Shown here one piece after another: positions 8,619 to 17,754 of a stretch of 64,000 bases of DNA (the first letter of the stretch is position 1; every line of letters begins with the position of its first letter). The notes below the pieces were generated by a model that did no database searches, was not told the origin of the DNA, and saw only the letters and a program-made list of their open reading frames with translations. The stretch is taken from assembly GCA_948602995.1 (NCBI GenBank), contig CAPEBR010000017.1, forward strand, positions 1 through 64,000. Direction: 5' to 3'. Source of the stretch: an uncultured Dorea sp. (GTDB taxonomy: Bacteria; Bacillota; Clostridia; Lachnospirales; Lachnospiraceae). Both the position numbers and the translations under genes were made by a program.

Positions 8619-10322
8619 CTATTCCGGTTTAAAGCTTAAGACAACCCGAAGGCCTCCTCCTGGCCTTGCCTCTACATGAATCCCATATGCCCTGCCATAT
8701 ACAGCTTTCAGCCTCCGGTTCACATTGGAAATGCCGATAGAACCCTGCTTTTTCATAATATCATGTTCCAGCTCCTTATTCTTTGCGTCAATTTCTTCCT
8801 CTGTCATCCCCTTGCCGTTATCCTCCACGATAATCCTGCAGCCATCTTCCTTTTCCACCGCAATCCGGATAAAATTGTCCTGCTCCTTCATACGCATACC
8901 GTGTATAAAATAGTTTTCGATAACAGGCTGCAGCACAAACTTTATAACCGGGATCTGCAGATATTCTTCCGGACATTCCACCGAAGACTGAAACTGATCC
9001 TGATAGCGGAATTTAAAAAGCTCCATATATTTTTTACTGTAATGCAGTTCCTGCGCCAGTGTAATAACATCCGCCTCTTTAATCTGTGCCCGGAATGTCA
9101 CGGCCAGGCTATAAAGCATCTTTCCTACTTCCCGGTCGCCGTTACAGATGGCTTTCATGCGGATAGCCTCTAGCGTGTTATATAAAAAATGAGGGTTAAT
9201 CTGGCTCTGAAGCGCCGCCATCTCTGCATTTTTCTGTTCAATCTCCGCAAGATACCGTTTCTTAATATGCTCATCCAGATTTATACACATCTCGTTAAAG
9301 CATCTGGAGATAACATCCAGCTCATCTCCGTTATTATCTGCCGGTATATGCACATCCAGCTTTCCATCCATTACCTGCGACATCCCGTCCAATATCCGGT
9401 TCAGTCTTTTTGCAAGCTTCTGCAGATGATATCTTACGAAAATCTCTCCCAGGATCATCACGATGATCCCAACCGCCAGGATCATGATAAGGATAGACAA
9501 CGGTACTTTTGCCGCTCGTTTTTTCTCCAGATAGCTGACGGCATGATACTGTCCATCCTGGGTATTTTCTACATAAGCGCCAAGCACTTCTTCTAAGCGT
9601 CCTCTATCGTCCGCATTGATAATATCTGAAATGTTGTGTTCATCCGTGGAGTCAAATACAGCTGTTCCTGCCTCATTATATACGATCAATTCCGCATGGG
9701 AATAATATTCCTTAATGCTTTCAAATCTTTTGCTTCTGAATCCGAGGATCATACATCCTTTTACCTGCATCGTTACCGGATCGCGTATCTCTTTCAAATA
9801 AGAAAAGCTGTCCTCTCCCACCAGATCGCCTTTTTCAAGCATTTTTTTAAACTCTTTATCACCATTCCTTCTATAACGTTTACCATCTCTTGTATATTCC
9901 GTGATTTCATCACGCTCATAGCTGAAAAGTGTAATATGGTTCAAACTGTTATATGCCTGGAACGCATCCAGAAAAAACTTTTCAATTCCTTTATATTCAC
10001 CGGTTTTGTTTTCGCTGTAAGTATTGAGACGGTATTGCTGATAATCTGGAGGCTCGTCTGACATATAATGCAGCGCATCCCCTAGTTCCATATTCGACTT
10101 GTATAAATCTTGATGGATATATTCTGCAGTATCAGAAGAATCTCCCAGATAAGATGCTGCCGACTCACTCATCATCTTCGTATAACTTAGATTCTGTTCT
10201 AAAAAACGATTTTTTGTACTGTTATAAAAATAGAAAACCAGCGCTGATATGGCGCAAACCAGAATAACTGTATAAATAAGCAATAACTTATTATACAATT
10301 GTTTTGAACCTTTCATATCCAT
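8619..10322 (-). CDS. YesM-type sensor histidine kinase
   Basis: Membrane kinase of 567 residues. A membrane helix near residues 10-33 is followed by an extracellular sensor region of about 240 residues, a second helix near 275-300, a HAMP domain and the LytS/YesM-type kinase domain. The phosphorylated His is in LQSQINPHFLYNTLE, the N box reads QPVIENYFIHG and the ATP lid is DNGKGM. The start at 10322 has GGAGGG nine bases upstream, whereas the longer frame from 10376 has none. It sits between the YesL-like gene and its cognate regulator. The ligand is probably a mannoside; the sequence does not show whether the kinase senses it directly. Confidence 0.9.
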   Translation of the reverse strand: MDMKGSKQLYNKLLLIYTVILVCAISALVFYFYNSTKNRFLEQNLSYTKMMSESAASYLGDSSDTAEYIHQDLYKSNMELGDALHYMSDEPPDYQQYRLNTYSENKTGEYKGIEKFFLDAFQAYNSLNHITLFSYERDEITEYTRDGKRYRRNGDKEFKKMLEKGDLVGEDSFSYLKEIRDPVTMQVKGCMILGFRSKRFESIKEYYSHAELIVYNEAGTAVFDSTDEHNISDIINADDRGRLEEVLGAYVENTQDGQYHAVSYLEKKRAAKVPLSILIMILAVGIIVMILGEIFVRYHLQKLAKRLNRILDGMSQVMDGKLDVHIPADNNGDELDVISRCFNEMCINLDEHIKKRYLAEIEQKNAEMAALQSQINPHFLYNTLEAIRMKAICNGDREVGKMLYSLAVTFRAQIKEADVITLAQELHYSKKYMELFKFRYQDQFQSSVECPEEYLQIPVIKFVLQPVIENYFIHGMRMKEQDNFIRIAVEKEDGCRIIVEDNGKGMTEEEIDAKNKELEHDIMKKQGSIGISNVNRRLKAVYGRAYGIHVEARPGGGLRVVLSFKPE

Positions 10323-10415
10323 TTTTTTGCTCCCTCCGGATAGCATAAAGAGGAAATGCAGTTCCCATTCCTGCATCTCCTCAAACCCTGACAGTTCCTT
10401 ACTGCCAGATAACTA

Positions 10416-11081
10416 TTATTTATTTTCTAGTTTACGAATAACACCCTGATTCATAAACATCACAAGAAATCCATAAATGCTCCCCATAAACAGCACTGTC
10501 GTTCCCGCTGATATTTCAAATGCTGCAAGGACAATACCAAGCGCTACAATATTTCCAAGAGTAGACACTGGTTTCGCAATTAGAAGTGTAACTGCTGCTT
10601 TAACTATCTGTACATTTTTCATTTCATAACGGCTTGCAAGCATATAAAGATTCGGCGTAACAAGAACCGCCGCTGCGAATAATATAATAAATATAATCGT
10701 AAGCGGAAAAATATTTACCTGCAATGTAAAAAATTCTATATTCGTCCAACACATGATAATCACAAGCAGCTGACCTGCGCCAAGTCCTATTTTTTGAAGA
10801 AACTCTGAACAATATCCCTTCTTATAATCCTGCAGTGCCTTTCCTTGTGTTCCGTGAATCAGCCGGTTCATTGTATACATTACTGAAGATAATGCCGGAG
10901 CCATCGGTATCAGACAGAACAGAAACAGCGGAAGGCATTCCCGGATCTGACCTGCGCCGATGAACAAAAGGAATAACAGCACTGGAAAATTTGAAATAAT
11001 AAACAACAGATTTATCGTAAAAAAATAGCACACCTTCTCGCAAAAGTCTAATACTTTTTCAATATTGAATAATTCTTCCAT
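10416..11081 (-). CDS. DUF624 (YesL-like) membrane protein
   Basis: A 221-residue integral membrane protein with about five or six hydrophobic segments and the DUF624 pattern (NLLFIISNFPVLLFL near the N terminus, then SVMYTMNRLIHG). YesL-like proteins are repeatedly found beside YesM/YesN systems and complex-glycan loci; their molecular role is unknown. The gene lies between the GH38 enzyme (24 bases upstream) and the kinase, consistent with one operon. It may assist the sensor or the importer, but nothing in the sequence proves that. Confidence 0.82.
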   Translation of the reverse strand: MEELFNIEKVLDFCEKVCYFFTINLLFIISNFPVLLFLLFIGAGQIRECLPLFLFCLIPMAPALSSVMYTMNRLIHGTQGKALQDYKKGYCSEFLQKIGLGAGQLLVIIMCWTNIEFFTLQVNIFPLTIIFIILFAAAVLVTPNLYMLASRYEMKNVQIVKAAVTLLIAKPVSTLGNIVALGIVLAAFEISAGTTVLFMGSIYGFLVMFMNQGVIRKLENK

Positions 11082-11105
11082 CCTGGGTACACCTTCCTTA
11101 AACTA

Positions 11106-14100
11106 TCACACTGCTATCAGTATTGTTTTTATTTCATATGCGTGAAGACTCATATGTATCTCATCCTGCGTAAATTCTGTTATCGGACGTTCTCTTAGAT
11201 CACACTCTGCCCATGCCTGCCATAGGAATCCAGGCTTCACCGTCACATCTTGTTTTGAGCCTGCAAACTCATGGAAACGGATCACAACATATTTTCCATC
11301 TTCAGATTTCTTAACTGCATCTACTTCCACCTGTTCATTATCAAAAGACACGAAGCTGTCGTACGCAAGAGCGCTTTTTCCTTTCATAACCTGCATTGGT
11401 TCATTTAATGCAAAGGCTTCCTGAACAACTTCTCCTTCTACAAAATCTCCTTTATGGGGCAGGAGGGAATAGGTAAAATTATGCTCTCCCTGATCCTGAA
11501 GATGATCTGGATGTGTCCCTGCTTTCAGAAGTGAGATTCTCAGTACATTATCTTTAATATCATGGCCATACTTGCAGTCATTCAGTATACTTACGCCATA
11601 ATTGCGCTCTGACAGATCTGCCCACCTATGTGCCACTGTCTCAAATTTCGCCATATCCCAGCTCGTATTCCAATGATTCGGGCGTCTTACATTGCCATAC
11701 TGCACATCGTATGTCCCGTAGGTTGAACGGATATCTACCGGAAATGCTGCTTTCAAAAGCTGATGCTGTTCGTGGAATTCTACATTTGTCCTGAAATCAA
11801 TCCTTCTGCTGCTGCTGTAAAGGATCATATCCTGTCTGATACAGGAATTCATATAGTTCCATTCCATGTGGATATTCATGCTGAGAGGTCCCATTTCTGT
11901 AATCTCAAATGTAGTGAGATCCATAATCTCGCGCATCTTTTCCTGATAGAAAATATCAATATCCCATGCATCATTATCCAATGGTTTATCTTCGAATACT
12001 TGAAGTACATTTCCCCTTTGTCCTTTGGAAATCACATCACGGGCATAGGTTTTATCAAATAATCTCGTAATCTGTCCATATTGATTCAATGAAATCTGAT
12101 AATAAGGAGTATCTATTTCCCTTCCGTTGACGGTAAACGCCGCTTTGGGAACATCTCTTTGTGCTTCCTCAAAAATAATCGTTTTCGTTCCCATTGATGG
12201 GATATCTTTTACCTCAACATAAGTAACCCCGTGTCCTTTTTGTGAGATAAGTTCGTTCCCGTCTGTATCCCTGCAGACGCCCTCTGCATTACCTGGAACC
12301 GTAACCAGCTGATCCATCACCCAGCCAGAAGCATTGAATACCGTATATGTATTTTCTTTTGGATTAAGCACATTTTCATATGCCTCCTGTTCTACGCTTC
12401 GGGCAATTTTTTCAATATAAGCGTAATCTTCTCTGGAATCTTCATAAACCTCGTGAATGGATGAGCCCGGAATAATATCATGGAACTGATCCGTCAGAAT
12501 ATGCTTCCAGCCTTTTGTCAGTTCCTCCTGTTTTGCTCCGCTTATATCACCGGACAGAAGAGCATCCATTACCGTCAGCCACTCAGCTCTGCGGTAAAGC
12601 AGCTCCATCTTACGGTTCATGCGTTTGTTATAACCCTGGCTTGTGTAAGTTCCCCGGTGATATTCCAGATATAATTCCCCGTCCCATGTGTGGACATACT
12701 GGTTCGTATTTTTCACCGTATCCTGAAGCTTACGGAAATATTCTCCCGCGGTGGACGTCTTAAGATTTGGCAGCCCTGGTATCTTATCTATCCTTCTGCG
12801 GTATTCCAGCATATCGCGGTTTACACCGCCGCCGCCATCTCCAAACCCAAACGCTATCAGCAGATCCTTATTAAGCTGCTTTTCACTATAGGAATCCCAT
12901 ATACCTTTTACTGTTCCTGGAAGCAATTTCCCATTGTAAGTATAAAACCAGGAATCTTTTTCATTCCACGGCTCCGGCGTCGTGATAAAGTGCGTCAGGA
13001 CTTCACTGCCGTCGATTCCTTTCCACTTAAATGTGTCGTGAGGCATACGGTTATACTGATTCCAGCTGATCTTCGTTGTCATAAAGGTGTTAATTCTGGC
13101 CTTTGTAAGAATCTGCGGAAGCGCCCACGAATAGCCGAATACATCAGGAAGCCACAGATACTCCACATCCTTGTCAAACTCGTCCTTTATGAATTTACTG
13201 CCTATAAGGATCTGTCTTGTAAGAGATTCCCCGCTTGTCAGATTACAGTCTGCTTCTACCCACATACCGCCGTCTGCTTCCCAACGGCCTTCACACACTT
13301 TTTTCCTGATATTTTCATAAATGTCCGGAAATTCTTCTTTCATATATTCGTACAACTGGGGCTGTGTCTGCAGGAAAATATATTCCGGATACATTTCCAT
13401 CAGACGAAATACTGTTGAGAAAGAGCGGGAACATTTTTCCCTTGTGTGTTTTAACCGCCAAAGCCATGCCACGTCAATATGGGTATGGCCCACACAGTAT
13501 ACGTTGATCATAGAGTTCTTATCCATTGAATCTATGCTTTTGTTCAGCTCATCGTCCGCCTGGTGCACGGATTCGTAGAAGCCCTTGCTGCCTGGATACG
13601 ACCAGTCGATACAATGGCATGCGCTATCCAGCGACTTGCGAAGTTCATGCTGTATCGGATCAGAGCTGTCAAGTTCCGCTATTGTCTGCCACACCATAGA
13701 CGCCATATAGTAGAAATCGTCTACTTTCTCATCCAGCCACGCAAGATCAGCCCGCGCAATCCGATGCTCCTGCTCGGTGGGGACGCCGCCGCCTTCTAAG
13801 CCTGACCACAGGCGAAAGGTAATATCTACATCTGTTCCGCAGAGAGCATCCTCAAAAAAAACTTCCTTGTGATTGACGTCTACTCCCTGATACATCTTTC
13901 CGTTTACATAAATCATAGATTCGAAGCCAGAATTATTTCCAGCTCCCGTATTGCCATAATCAAATATTCCGACTACTTTTTTTCCTTTCCATTCAATGGG
14001 AATCCGCACATCTTTATGCAGCCAGAGAAACTTATCCCGCCCTTTCCAGGTCTGGCCTGTTTCTATAGTTTCGCATCCCTGAAATGCCGGAAGTTCTGGA

Positions 14101-14219
14101 TTCACAACTCCTTGATGATCTGCCATCGCCGCAAAGCATTTCAATCCGATTATATCCCTGTATCTGTACTGTTCTATCTCGCTGATACGCCTTTCTAATT
14201 TTCTGTCTGTCAAAAACAT
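11106..14219 (-). CDS. GH38 alpha-mannosidase, cytosolic
   Basis: A 1037-residue glycoside hydrolase family 38 enzyme that removes alpha-linked mannose and needs a divalent metal. The metal site GHTHIDVAWLWRL lies near residues 242-254. The nucleophile Asp is in MWVEADCNLTSGESL, and the conserved metal His occurs in HDIIPGSSIHEVYED. The accessory beta-sandwich domains fill the C-terminal half. There is no signal peptide. The start follows AAGGAG. It is separated from the upstream GH125 gene by 186 bases that hold a dispersed repeat, so it may have its own promoter. Together with GH125 and GH2 enzymes it can trim high-mannose glycans stepwise. Confidence 0.93.
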   Translation of the reverse strand: MFLTDRKLERRISEIEQYRYRDIIGLKCFAAMADHQGVVNPELPAFQGCETIETGQTWKGRDKFLWLHKDVRIPIEWKGKKVVGIFDYGNTGAGNNSGFESMIYVNGKMYQGVDVNHKEVFFEDALCGTDVDITFRLWSGLEGGGVPTEQEHRIARADLAWLDEKVDDFYYMASMVWQTIAELDSSDPIQHELRKSLDSACHCIDWSYPGSKGFYESVHQADDELNKSIDSMDKNSMINVYCVGHTHIDVAWLWRLKHTREKCSRSFSTVFRLMEMYPEYIFLQTQPQLYEYMKEEFPDIYENIRKKVCEGRWEADGGMWVEADCNLTSGESLTRQILIGSKFIKDEFDKDVEYLWLPDVFGYSWALPQILTKARINTFMTTKISWNQYNRMPHDTFKWKGIDGSEVLTHFITTPEPWNEKDSWFYTYNGKLLPGTVKGIWDSYSEKQLNKDLLIAFGFGDGGGGVNRDMLEYRRRIDKIPGLPNLKTSTAGEYFRKLQDTVKNTNQYVHTWDGELYLEYHRGTYTSQGYNKRMNRKMELLYRRAEWLTVMDALLSGDISGAKQEELTKGWKHILTDQFHDIIPGSSIHEVYEDSREDYAYIEKIARSVEQEAYENVLNPKENTYTVFNASGWVMDQLVTVPGNAEGVCRDTDGNELISQKGHGVTYVEVKDIPSMGTKTIIFEEAQRDVPKAAFTVNGREIDTPYYQISLNQYGQITRLFDKTYARDVISKGQRGNVLQVFEDKPLDNDAWDIDIFYQEKMREIMDLTTFEITEMGPLSMNIHMEWNYMNSCIRQDMILYSSSRRIDFRTNVEFHEQHQLLKAAFPVDIRSTYGTYDVQYGNVRRPNHWNTSWDMAKFETVAHRWADLSERNYGVSILNDCKYGHDIKDNVLRISLLKAGTHPDHLQDQGEHNFTYSLLPHKGDFVEGEVVQEAFALNEPMQVMKGKSALAYDSFVSFDNEQVEVDAVKKSEDGKYVVIRFHEFAGSKQDVTVKPGFLWQAWAECDLRERPITEFTQDEIHMSLHAYEIKTILIAV

Positions 14220-14325
14220 AATCTAAACTCCTTATATTTCTTTTTTTCATCTTATAATCATTTTATTATGTAAGCAGAAATATATCAATTCAAAGAATTC
14301 TAGTTTTGCTGAACATTATTCATAT

Positions 14326-14402
14326 TACTGTTCACACAGGACTTTGCATTTACTGCAAAGTCCGTAAGAAAATGATTCAGGTGTGAGCAAATCCCATTCG
14401 CG
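14326..14402 (+). repeat. Dispersed hairpin repeat (family C), short copy
   Basis: About 77 bases match a second copy at 53096-53222 from TACTGTTCACACAGG to CAAATCCCATTCGCG. Its central hairpin pairs GGACTTTGCA with TGCAAAGTCC. The copy stops four bases before the GH125 stop codon and lacks the right half present in the other copy. It occupies much of the gap between the GH125 and GH38 genes. Confidence 0.75.
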
Positions 14403-14405
14403 TCT

Positions 14406-15698
14406 TTAACGCTTTATCTGATATCCGCAATAATCTAGCACCAGCTCACTAAACATAGCATTCGACCAGGAAAACCATTCCCTTGTATAGTTCGTATCAT
14501 CATCTGCATGAAAACTTTCATGCATAAGCCCAGTACCGCCGTCAGTTTCTGCAAGCTTATGAAGTATCTCCAATTTCTTTTCTTTTGATTTTGCAGTCAG
14601 TCCCTCCATAGCCATGGCTATATGCCAGATATATTTTGCCGGTGTGTGTGGACTTCCAATACCGGCCGCTTTATTCCCCTCATAATAATATGGATTCGCT
14701 TCACTTAAGATAAACCTTCTTGTATTTTTTGCTGTCTCTTCATTTTTTGCTTTATAACCTAGATATTCCATAGAAAGAAGACTTGGCACATTTGCATCAT
14801 CCATTAAATTATACTGGCCAAATCCATCTGTCTCATATGCATAGATCTCTCCAAATTCCTCTGTTTTTGTTATCCCATAAGACTCTATTCCTTCATAAAT
14901 TTCCTGTTTTAGAGCTTTCGCCTTGTTTTTTAATTTTTTGTCATGAAAAATCTTATCCACTATTTCTTCCAGATATCCAAGTACAACAACTGTAAACATA
15001 TTAGACGGAACAAGATATCCATATGTACACGCATCATCACTGGGGCGGAATCCTGACCATGTCATACCAATCCCCGATTTTACAAGAGCACCTTTTCCGT
15101 CTCTGGAAAGTGTATCTGTGTAATATGTATTCCGTCTTATAAAATGATAGGGAGATCTCTCCTCGTGATATTGCTCCTTGCACAATACCTCTATAATTTT
15201 TTCTGCTCCTTTTTTAAAGACTTCATCAAAGTGCTCTGTGCGCCCGGTATTTTTCCAGATCAAATATGCAAACTGCAATGGATAGCAGAGAGAATCCACC
15301 TCGTATTTACGTTCCCACACCCATCCATTCATATCCGTATCATCATCTTCCCAGCAATTTCCGTTATTCTGTTCATTGAATGCATTGGCATACGGGTCAA
15401 TCTGGATATACATGAACTGCCGCTTCGATAAGCCTGTCAGAATATCTGCAATTGCAGGCTCATCTTTCGCTGCAATCAGATATGGCCGAAGCTGTGCTGC
15501 TGAATCTCTCAGCCACATTGCCGGAATATCTCCTGTAATCACATATGTTGTTCCATCTGACATACCTTTTACTGTAGTATCCAATGTATTCGTATAGCAG
15601 TTTTTAAACATTTCAAAAATCTTTTGCTCACCTTTTAATTTATCATTTACAGTTTCGATTATCTTTTCAATCGAACTATACTTGCGATTTCGTTCCAT
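14406..15698 (-). CDS. GH125 exo-alpha-1,6-mannosidase
   Basis: A 430-residue family 125 enzyme, a metal-independent inverting exo-alpha-1,6-mannosidase. The family pattern GDIPAMWLRDSAAQ lies near residues 56-69, with further conserved blocks SGFRPSDDACTYGYLVPSNM and LMHESFHADD, which carry the acid and base residues in characterised members. There is no signal peptide. The start follows AGGAGGAAG and a possible -10 TATAAT lies about 35 bases upstream on the minus strand. It is the first gene of the mannoside locus. In Streptococcus pneumoniae a GH125 enzyme and a GH38 enzyme are encoded together for N-glycan degradation, which supports the same use here. Confidence 0.93.
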   Translation of the reverse strand: MERNRKYSSIEKIIETVNDKLKGEQKIFEMFKNCYTNTLDTTVKGMSDGTTYVITGDIPAMWLRDSAAQLRPYLIAAKDEPAIADILTGLSKRQFMYIQIDPYANAFNEQNNGNCWEDDDTDMNGWVWERKYEVDSLCYPLQFAYLIWKNTGRTEHFDEVFKKGAEKIIEVLCKEQYHEERSPYHFIRRNTYYTDTLSRDGKGALVKSGIGMTWSGFRPSDDACTYGYLVPSNMFTVVVLGYLEEIVDKIFHDKKLKNKAKALKQEIYEGIESYGITKTEEFGEIYAYETDGFGQYNLMDDANVPSLLSMEYLGYKAKNEETAKNTRRFILSEANPYYYEGNKAAGIGSPHTPAKYIWHIAMAMEGLTAKSKEKKLEILHKLAETDGGTGLMHESFHADDDTNYTREWFSWSNAMFSELVLDYCGYQIKR

Positions 15699-15802
15699 AT
15701 TTGCTTCCTCCTAATTCTTTTGCTACATTTTATTATAATGAAGCCAGGCAGAATTTCTATTAAAAAAATTTTGGAAGCACTGGATAAATTCTATGTTCCA
15801 AT

Positions 15803-16360
15803 ATGACTTTTCTATATGCTGAATTTCAAAGAATTGCAGATCACTATCTTCGTGAAGATGCCAACCTGCCAATATGGGCGACTTTCGAATTACTTAGTTT
15901 TGGTGAATTCGGGCATTTTGTCTCGTGTTTAAATCAAAATTGCAGGACGTACATCTCAAAAAAACTGGGAATACGATATTCTGACGATTCAAATGCTATG
16001 ATGCCTCAACGTCTGAGTTATGCTACGAAAGACCTTCGAAATGCCATTGCGCATAATGACGTGGTTTTTGATACACGTTTCCGAACGGGAAACATTGATA
16101 AACAGGTGGGAAATGCGATTTCTAATGCTGCTGGAGTAAAGGGACTAACTTTTGAAACTATCACAGACTATTTAGTTTTGGTAATTTACCAACTCAAACT
16201 TCTTTATGTATCCAAAACAGAAATGAAACGTATAATATCGGGATTTGAAGATATTGTAGAAAAATTACGCAGCAATGTTCCAATAAGTATATTTAACCAG
16301 ATTATCCATACGGATAATAATGCTAAACTCACCAAATTAAAAAATTTTGTTAAATCGTGA
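15803..16360 (+). pseudogene. Abi-family protein, 5'-truncated
   Basis: The 185-residue reading frame resembles only the C-terminal half of Abi_2-type (AbiD/AbiF) abortive-infection proteins. The LPIWATFELLSFGEFG block and the KDLRNAIAHNDVVFD motif, the counterpart of RNxxAHH, are both present. Full-length members have roughly 100-150 more N-terminal residues. Here the frame is closed by a stop at 15785 and no matching upstream segment is visible; the next gene begins at 15698 on the other strand. There is no clear ribosome site before the ATG. It is most likely a remnant, possibly left by an insertion or deletion. A short functional protein cannot be excluded. Confidence 0.6.
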
Positions 16361-16366
16361 AAATCC

Positions 16367-16467
16367 TTGCATTTTCTATCCTTTTTTTGTATACTATAAA
16401 TGTGAATAGTGGTGCGTCTCTGCGGAGCGTACTTAGGAGAATTGGATGCGTCCGGTTCTCCTTTTGA
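16367..16467 (+). ncRNA. Candidate small RNA with promoter and terminator
   Basis: A strong promoter (TTGCAT at 16367, 17-base spacer, TATACT at 16390) is followed about 40 bases later by a terminator hairpin (AGGAGAA at 16435 with TTCTCCT at 16456, then TTTT). A smaller hairpin around GCGTCTCTGCGGAGCG precedes it. The predicted transcript is about 65 nucleotides from 16402. It has no convincing coding frame and no gene follows it. It matches no RNA family I recognise. Confidence 0.4.
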
Positions 16468-16702
16468 TTTATATTCAAAAATATACAAAAGACAGACAAT
16501 TACAACGACACCCCAAAGGCTCCCTCACGAGTTCCATATGCGGCCTGGACGGATTTTTCTGATAAACGTTCACATGGTTCAACTCCCCACACCGGTCTGT
16601 AAATTTTGGCAACACATTAAAGAAAATAAATCTGATCGATGCGCTGGTTCACTAATTCCGTGCCACCTTTTTTTAAAATTATTTTAAAGTGATATAAAAA
16701 AT
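16468..16702. other. Intergenic stretch, nothing recognised
   Basis: These 235 bases lie between the candidate small RNA and the tRNA terminator. Short frames exist on both strands, but none has a ribosome site or family resemblance that I can see. It could be decayed coding sequence next to the truncated Abi gene. Confidence 0.4.
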
Positions 16703-16738
16703 AAAAAAGCCTCAGAAACCTTGAATTTCCGGGCTTTT
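16703..16738 (-). terminator. Terminator after tRNA-Cys
   Basis: On the minus strand, AAAAGCC pairs with GGCTTTT around a second short GAAA/TTTC stem, followed by a T-run (plus-strand A-run 16703-16708). It stands about five bases after the tRNA 3' end. Confidence 0.7.
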
Positions 16739-16743
16739 CTAAG

Positions 16744-16815
16744 AGGCGCAGACCGGATTTGAACCGGTGAATCAGGGTGTTGCAGACCCATGCCTTACCA
16801 CTTGGCTACTGCGCC
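16744..16815 (-). tRNA. tRNA-Cys (anticodon GCA)
   Basis: On the minus strand the 72-base sequence folds as a cloverleaf. The acceptor stem GGCGCAG pairs with CTGCGCC, with discriminator T. The D arm is GCC...GGC, the anticodon loop is CTGCAAC with anticodon GCA, and the T arm ACCGG-TTCAAAT-CCGGT is complete. No CCA is encoded, so the CCA-adding enzyme (a cca gene lies at 50581) is needed. The first anticodon-stem pair looks like a T-T mismatch. A terminator follows. Confidence 0.95.
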
Positions 16816-16877
16816 GTATTCTTTTATGTCTTTCGGACACTTGCTTATTATAGCAAATGTCCGGGGATAAGTCAATA

Positions 16878-17516
16878 CTAAAATCCTAATTCTTCGCCTA
16901 CAAATATAATTTTTATTCTTCCTGGATGTTTTGAATACCTGGTGATTAAAAACTGGCAGCAGATCGTATCAGGCATCTTACAGTCAAAGCATGCGCCGGT
17001 CTTGGAACAGGGTGTATCCAGCCCGAAACGCTGGGCATTGATGGGGGCAGCTTCATTTCTTGCGCGGGAGAGAGCAGAATCAAGATCCTTTACGACCTTG
17101 TTCATGCCAACGATCATAAGAACATTTCTCGGGCCATACGCAATAGCAGACACCCGGTTCGCATTGCCGTCTATGTTTACAAGCACTCCATCCTCAGATA
17201 CCGCATTTGCACTGGTCAGGAAAAAATCACAGTCATATGTGGCAAGTTCCACACTGCGTTTCTCCTCAGGCGTCCTGGCATCCTCCCGGTTATATTCCCT
17301 GTAATTACCCAGGCAGATGGCGTCTTTAAGGCCGATTTCCTGAATGGACATAGAGCCGCCCCAGGAAACGGCGGAACCTTCCGGGATCAGCGCCAGCGCC
17401 GTCTTAAGAGCTTCCTCCTTTGTCCTGGCATAAAAGCCTTCCATATTCCGTGTCCTCAGATTTTTGATGATCTGCTCTGCAAGCAGTGCATTTCTTTTCA
17501 CTCTGTTCTGGTCCAT
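16878..17516 (-). CDS. LUD-domain protein (LutC/YkgG-like)
   Basis: A 212-residue protein of the LUD (DUF162) family, related to LutC of lactate-utilisation complexes. Features include the VSWGGSMSIQEIGL block near residue 50, FFLTSANAVSEDGVLVNIDG in the middle and a Cys-rich C terminus (CSKTGACFDCKM then ICCQF) that could bind metal or an iron-sulfur cluster. The usual partners LutA and LutB are not nearby, so the substrate is unknown. Solitary LUD proteins with this Cys tail are common in clostridia. A good minus-strand promoter lies 90-120 bases upstream, so it is transcribed alone, divergently from the exporter gene. Confidence 0.85.
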   Translation of the reverse strand: MDQNRVKRNALLAEQIIKNLRTRNMEGFYARTKEEALKTALALIPEGSAVSWGGSMSIQEIGLKDAICLGNYREYNREDARTPEEKRSVELATYDCDFFLTSANAVSEDGVLVNIDGNANRVSAIAYGPRNVLMIVGMNKVVKDLDSALSRARNEAAPINAQRFGLDTPCSKTGACFDCKMPDTICCQFLITRYSKHPGRIKIIFVGEELGF

Positions 17517-17604
17517 ACATATATCCTCCCACTTTTTCTTTTCATATTTTATGAGTTATTATTCGCGGACATTCCATCCGCCTGTTTTAAATCTATTAAT
17601 ATTT

Positions 17605-17633
17605 ATTATACTATAGATAAAAGATTTTGGCAA
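17605..17633 (-). promoter_or_regulatory. Promoter of the LUD gene
   Basis: On the minus strand TTGCCA (plus 17628-17633) and TATAAT (plus 17605-17610) are separated by 17 bases, a near-consensus vegetative promoter upstream of the LUD gene. Confidence 0.7.
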
Positions 17634-17649
17634 AACATGAAAAAATCTG

Positions 17650-17677
17650 TTGACTTATGGGGAATTGATGATATGAT
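17650..17677 (+). promoter_or_regulatory. Promoter of the exporter gene
   Basis: TTGACT and TATGAT with a 16-base spacer stand about 75 bases before the ThrE-type gene, back to back with the LUD promoter. Confidence 0.55.
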
Positions 17678-17754
17678 GATACGAGAGTTGAAAGAAGAAA
17701 TAAATGCAGAGCAGTCTGCATATAGCATGATGTGAAAGACTGAGGTGGCTGATT

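Noticed and set aside
8619..10322. Altered N box (IENYFIHG) of the mannoside-locus kinase as a sign of inactivity.
   Set aside because: The key Asn is present and the variation lies within what I recall of this kinase family, so it is not evidence of loss.
16409..16687. A 92-codon frame after the small-RNA promoter.
   Set aside because: It spans the predicted terminator, has no ribosome site and its translation resembles nothing known.
16878..17516. Part of a LutABC lactate operon.
   Set aside because: No LutA or LutB gene is near, the gene has its own promoter, and the Cys-rich tail marks it as a solitary LUD protein.
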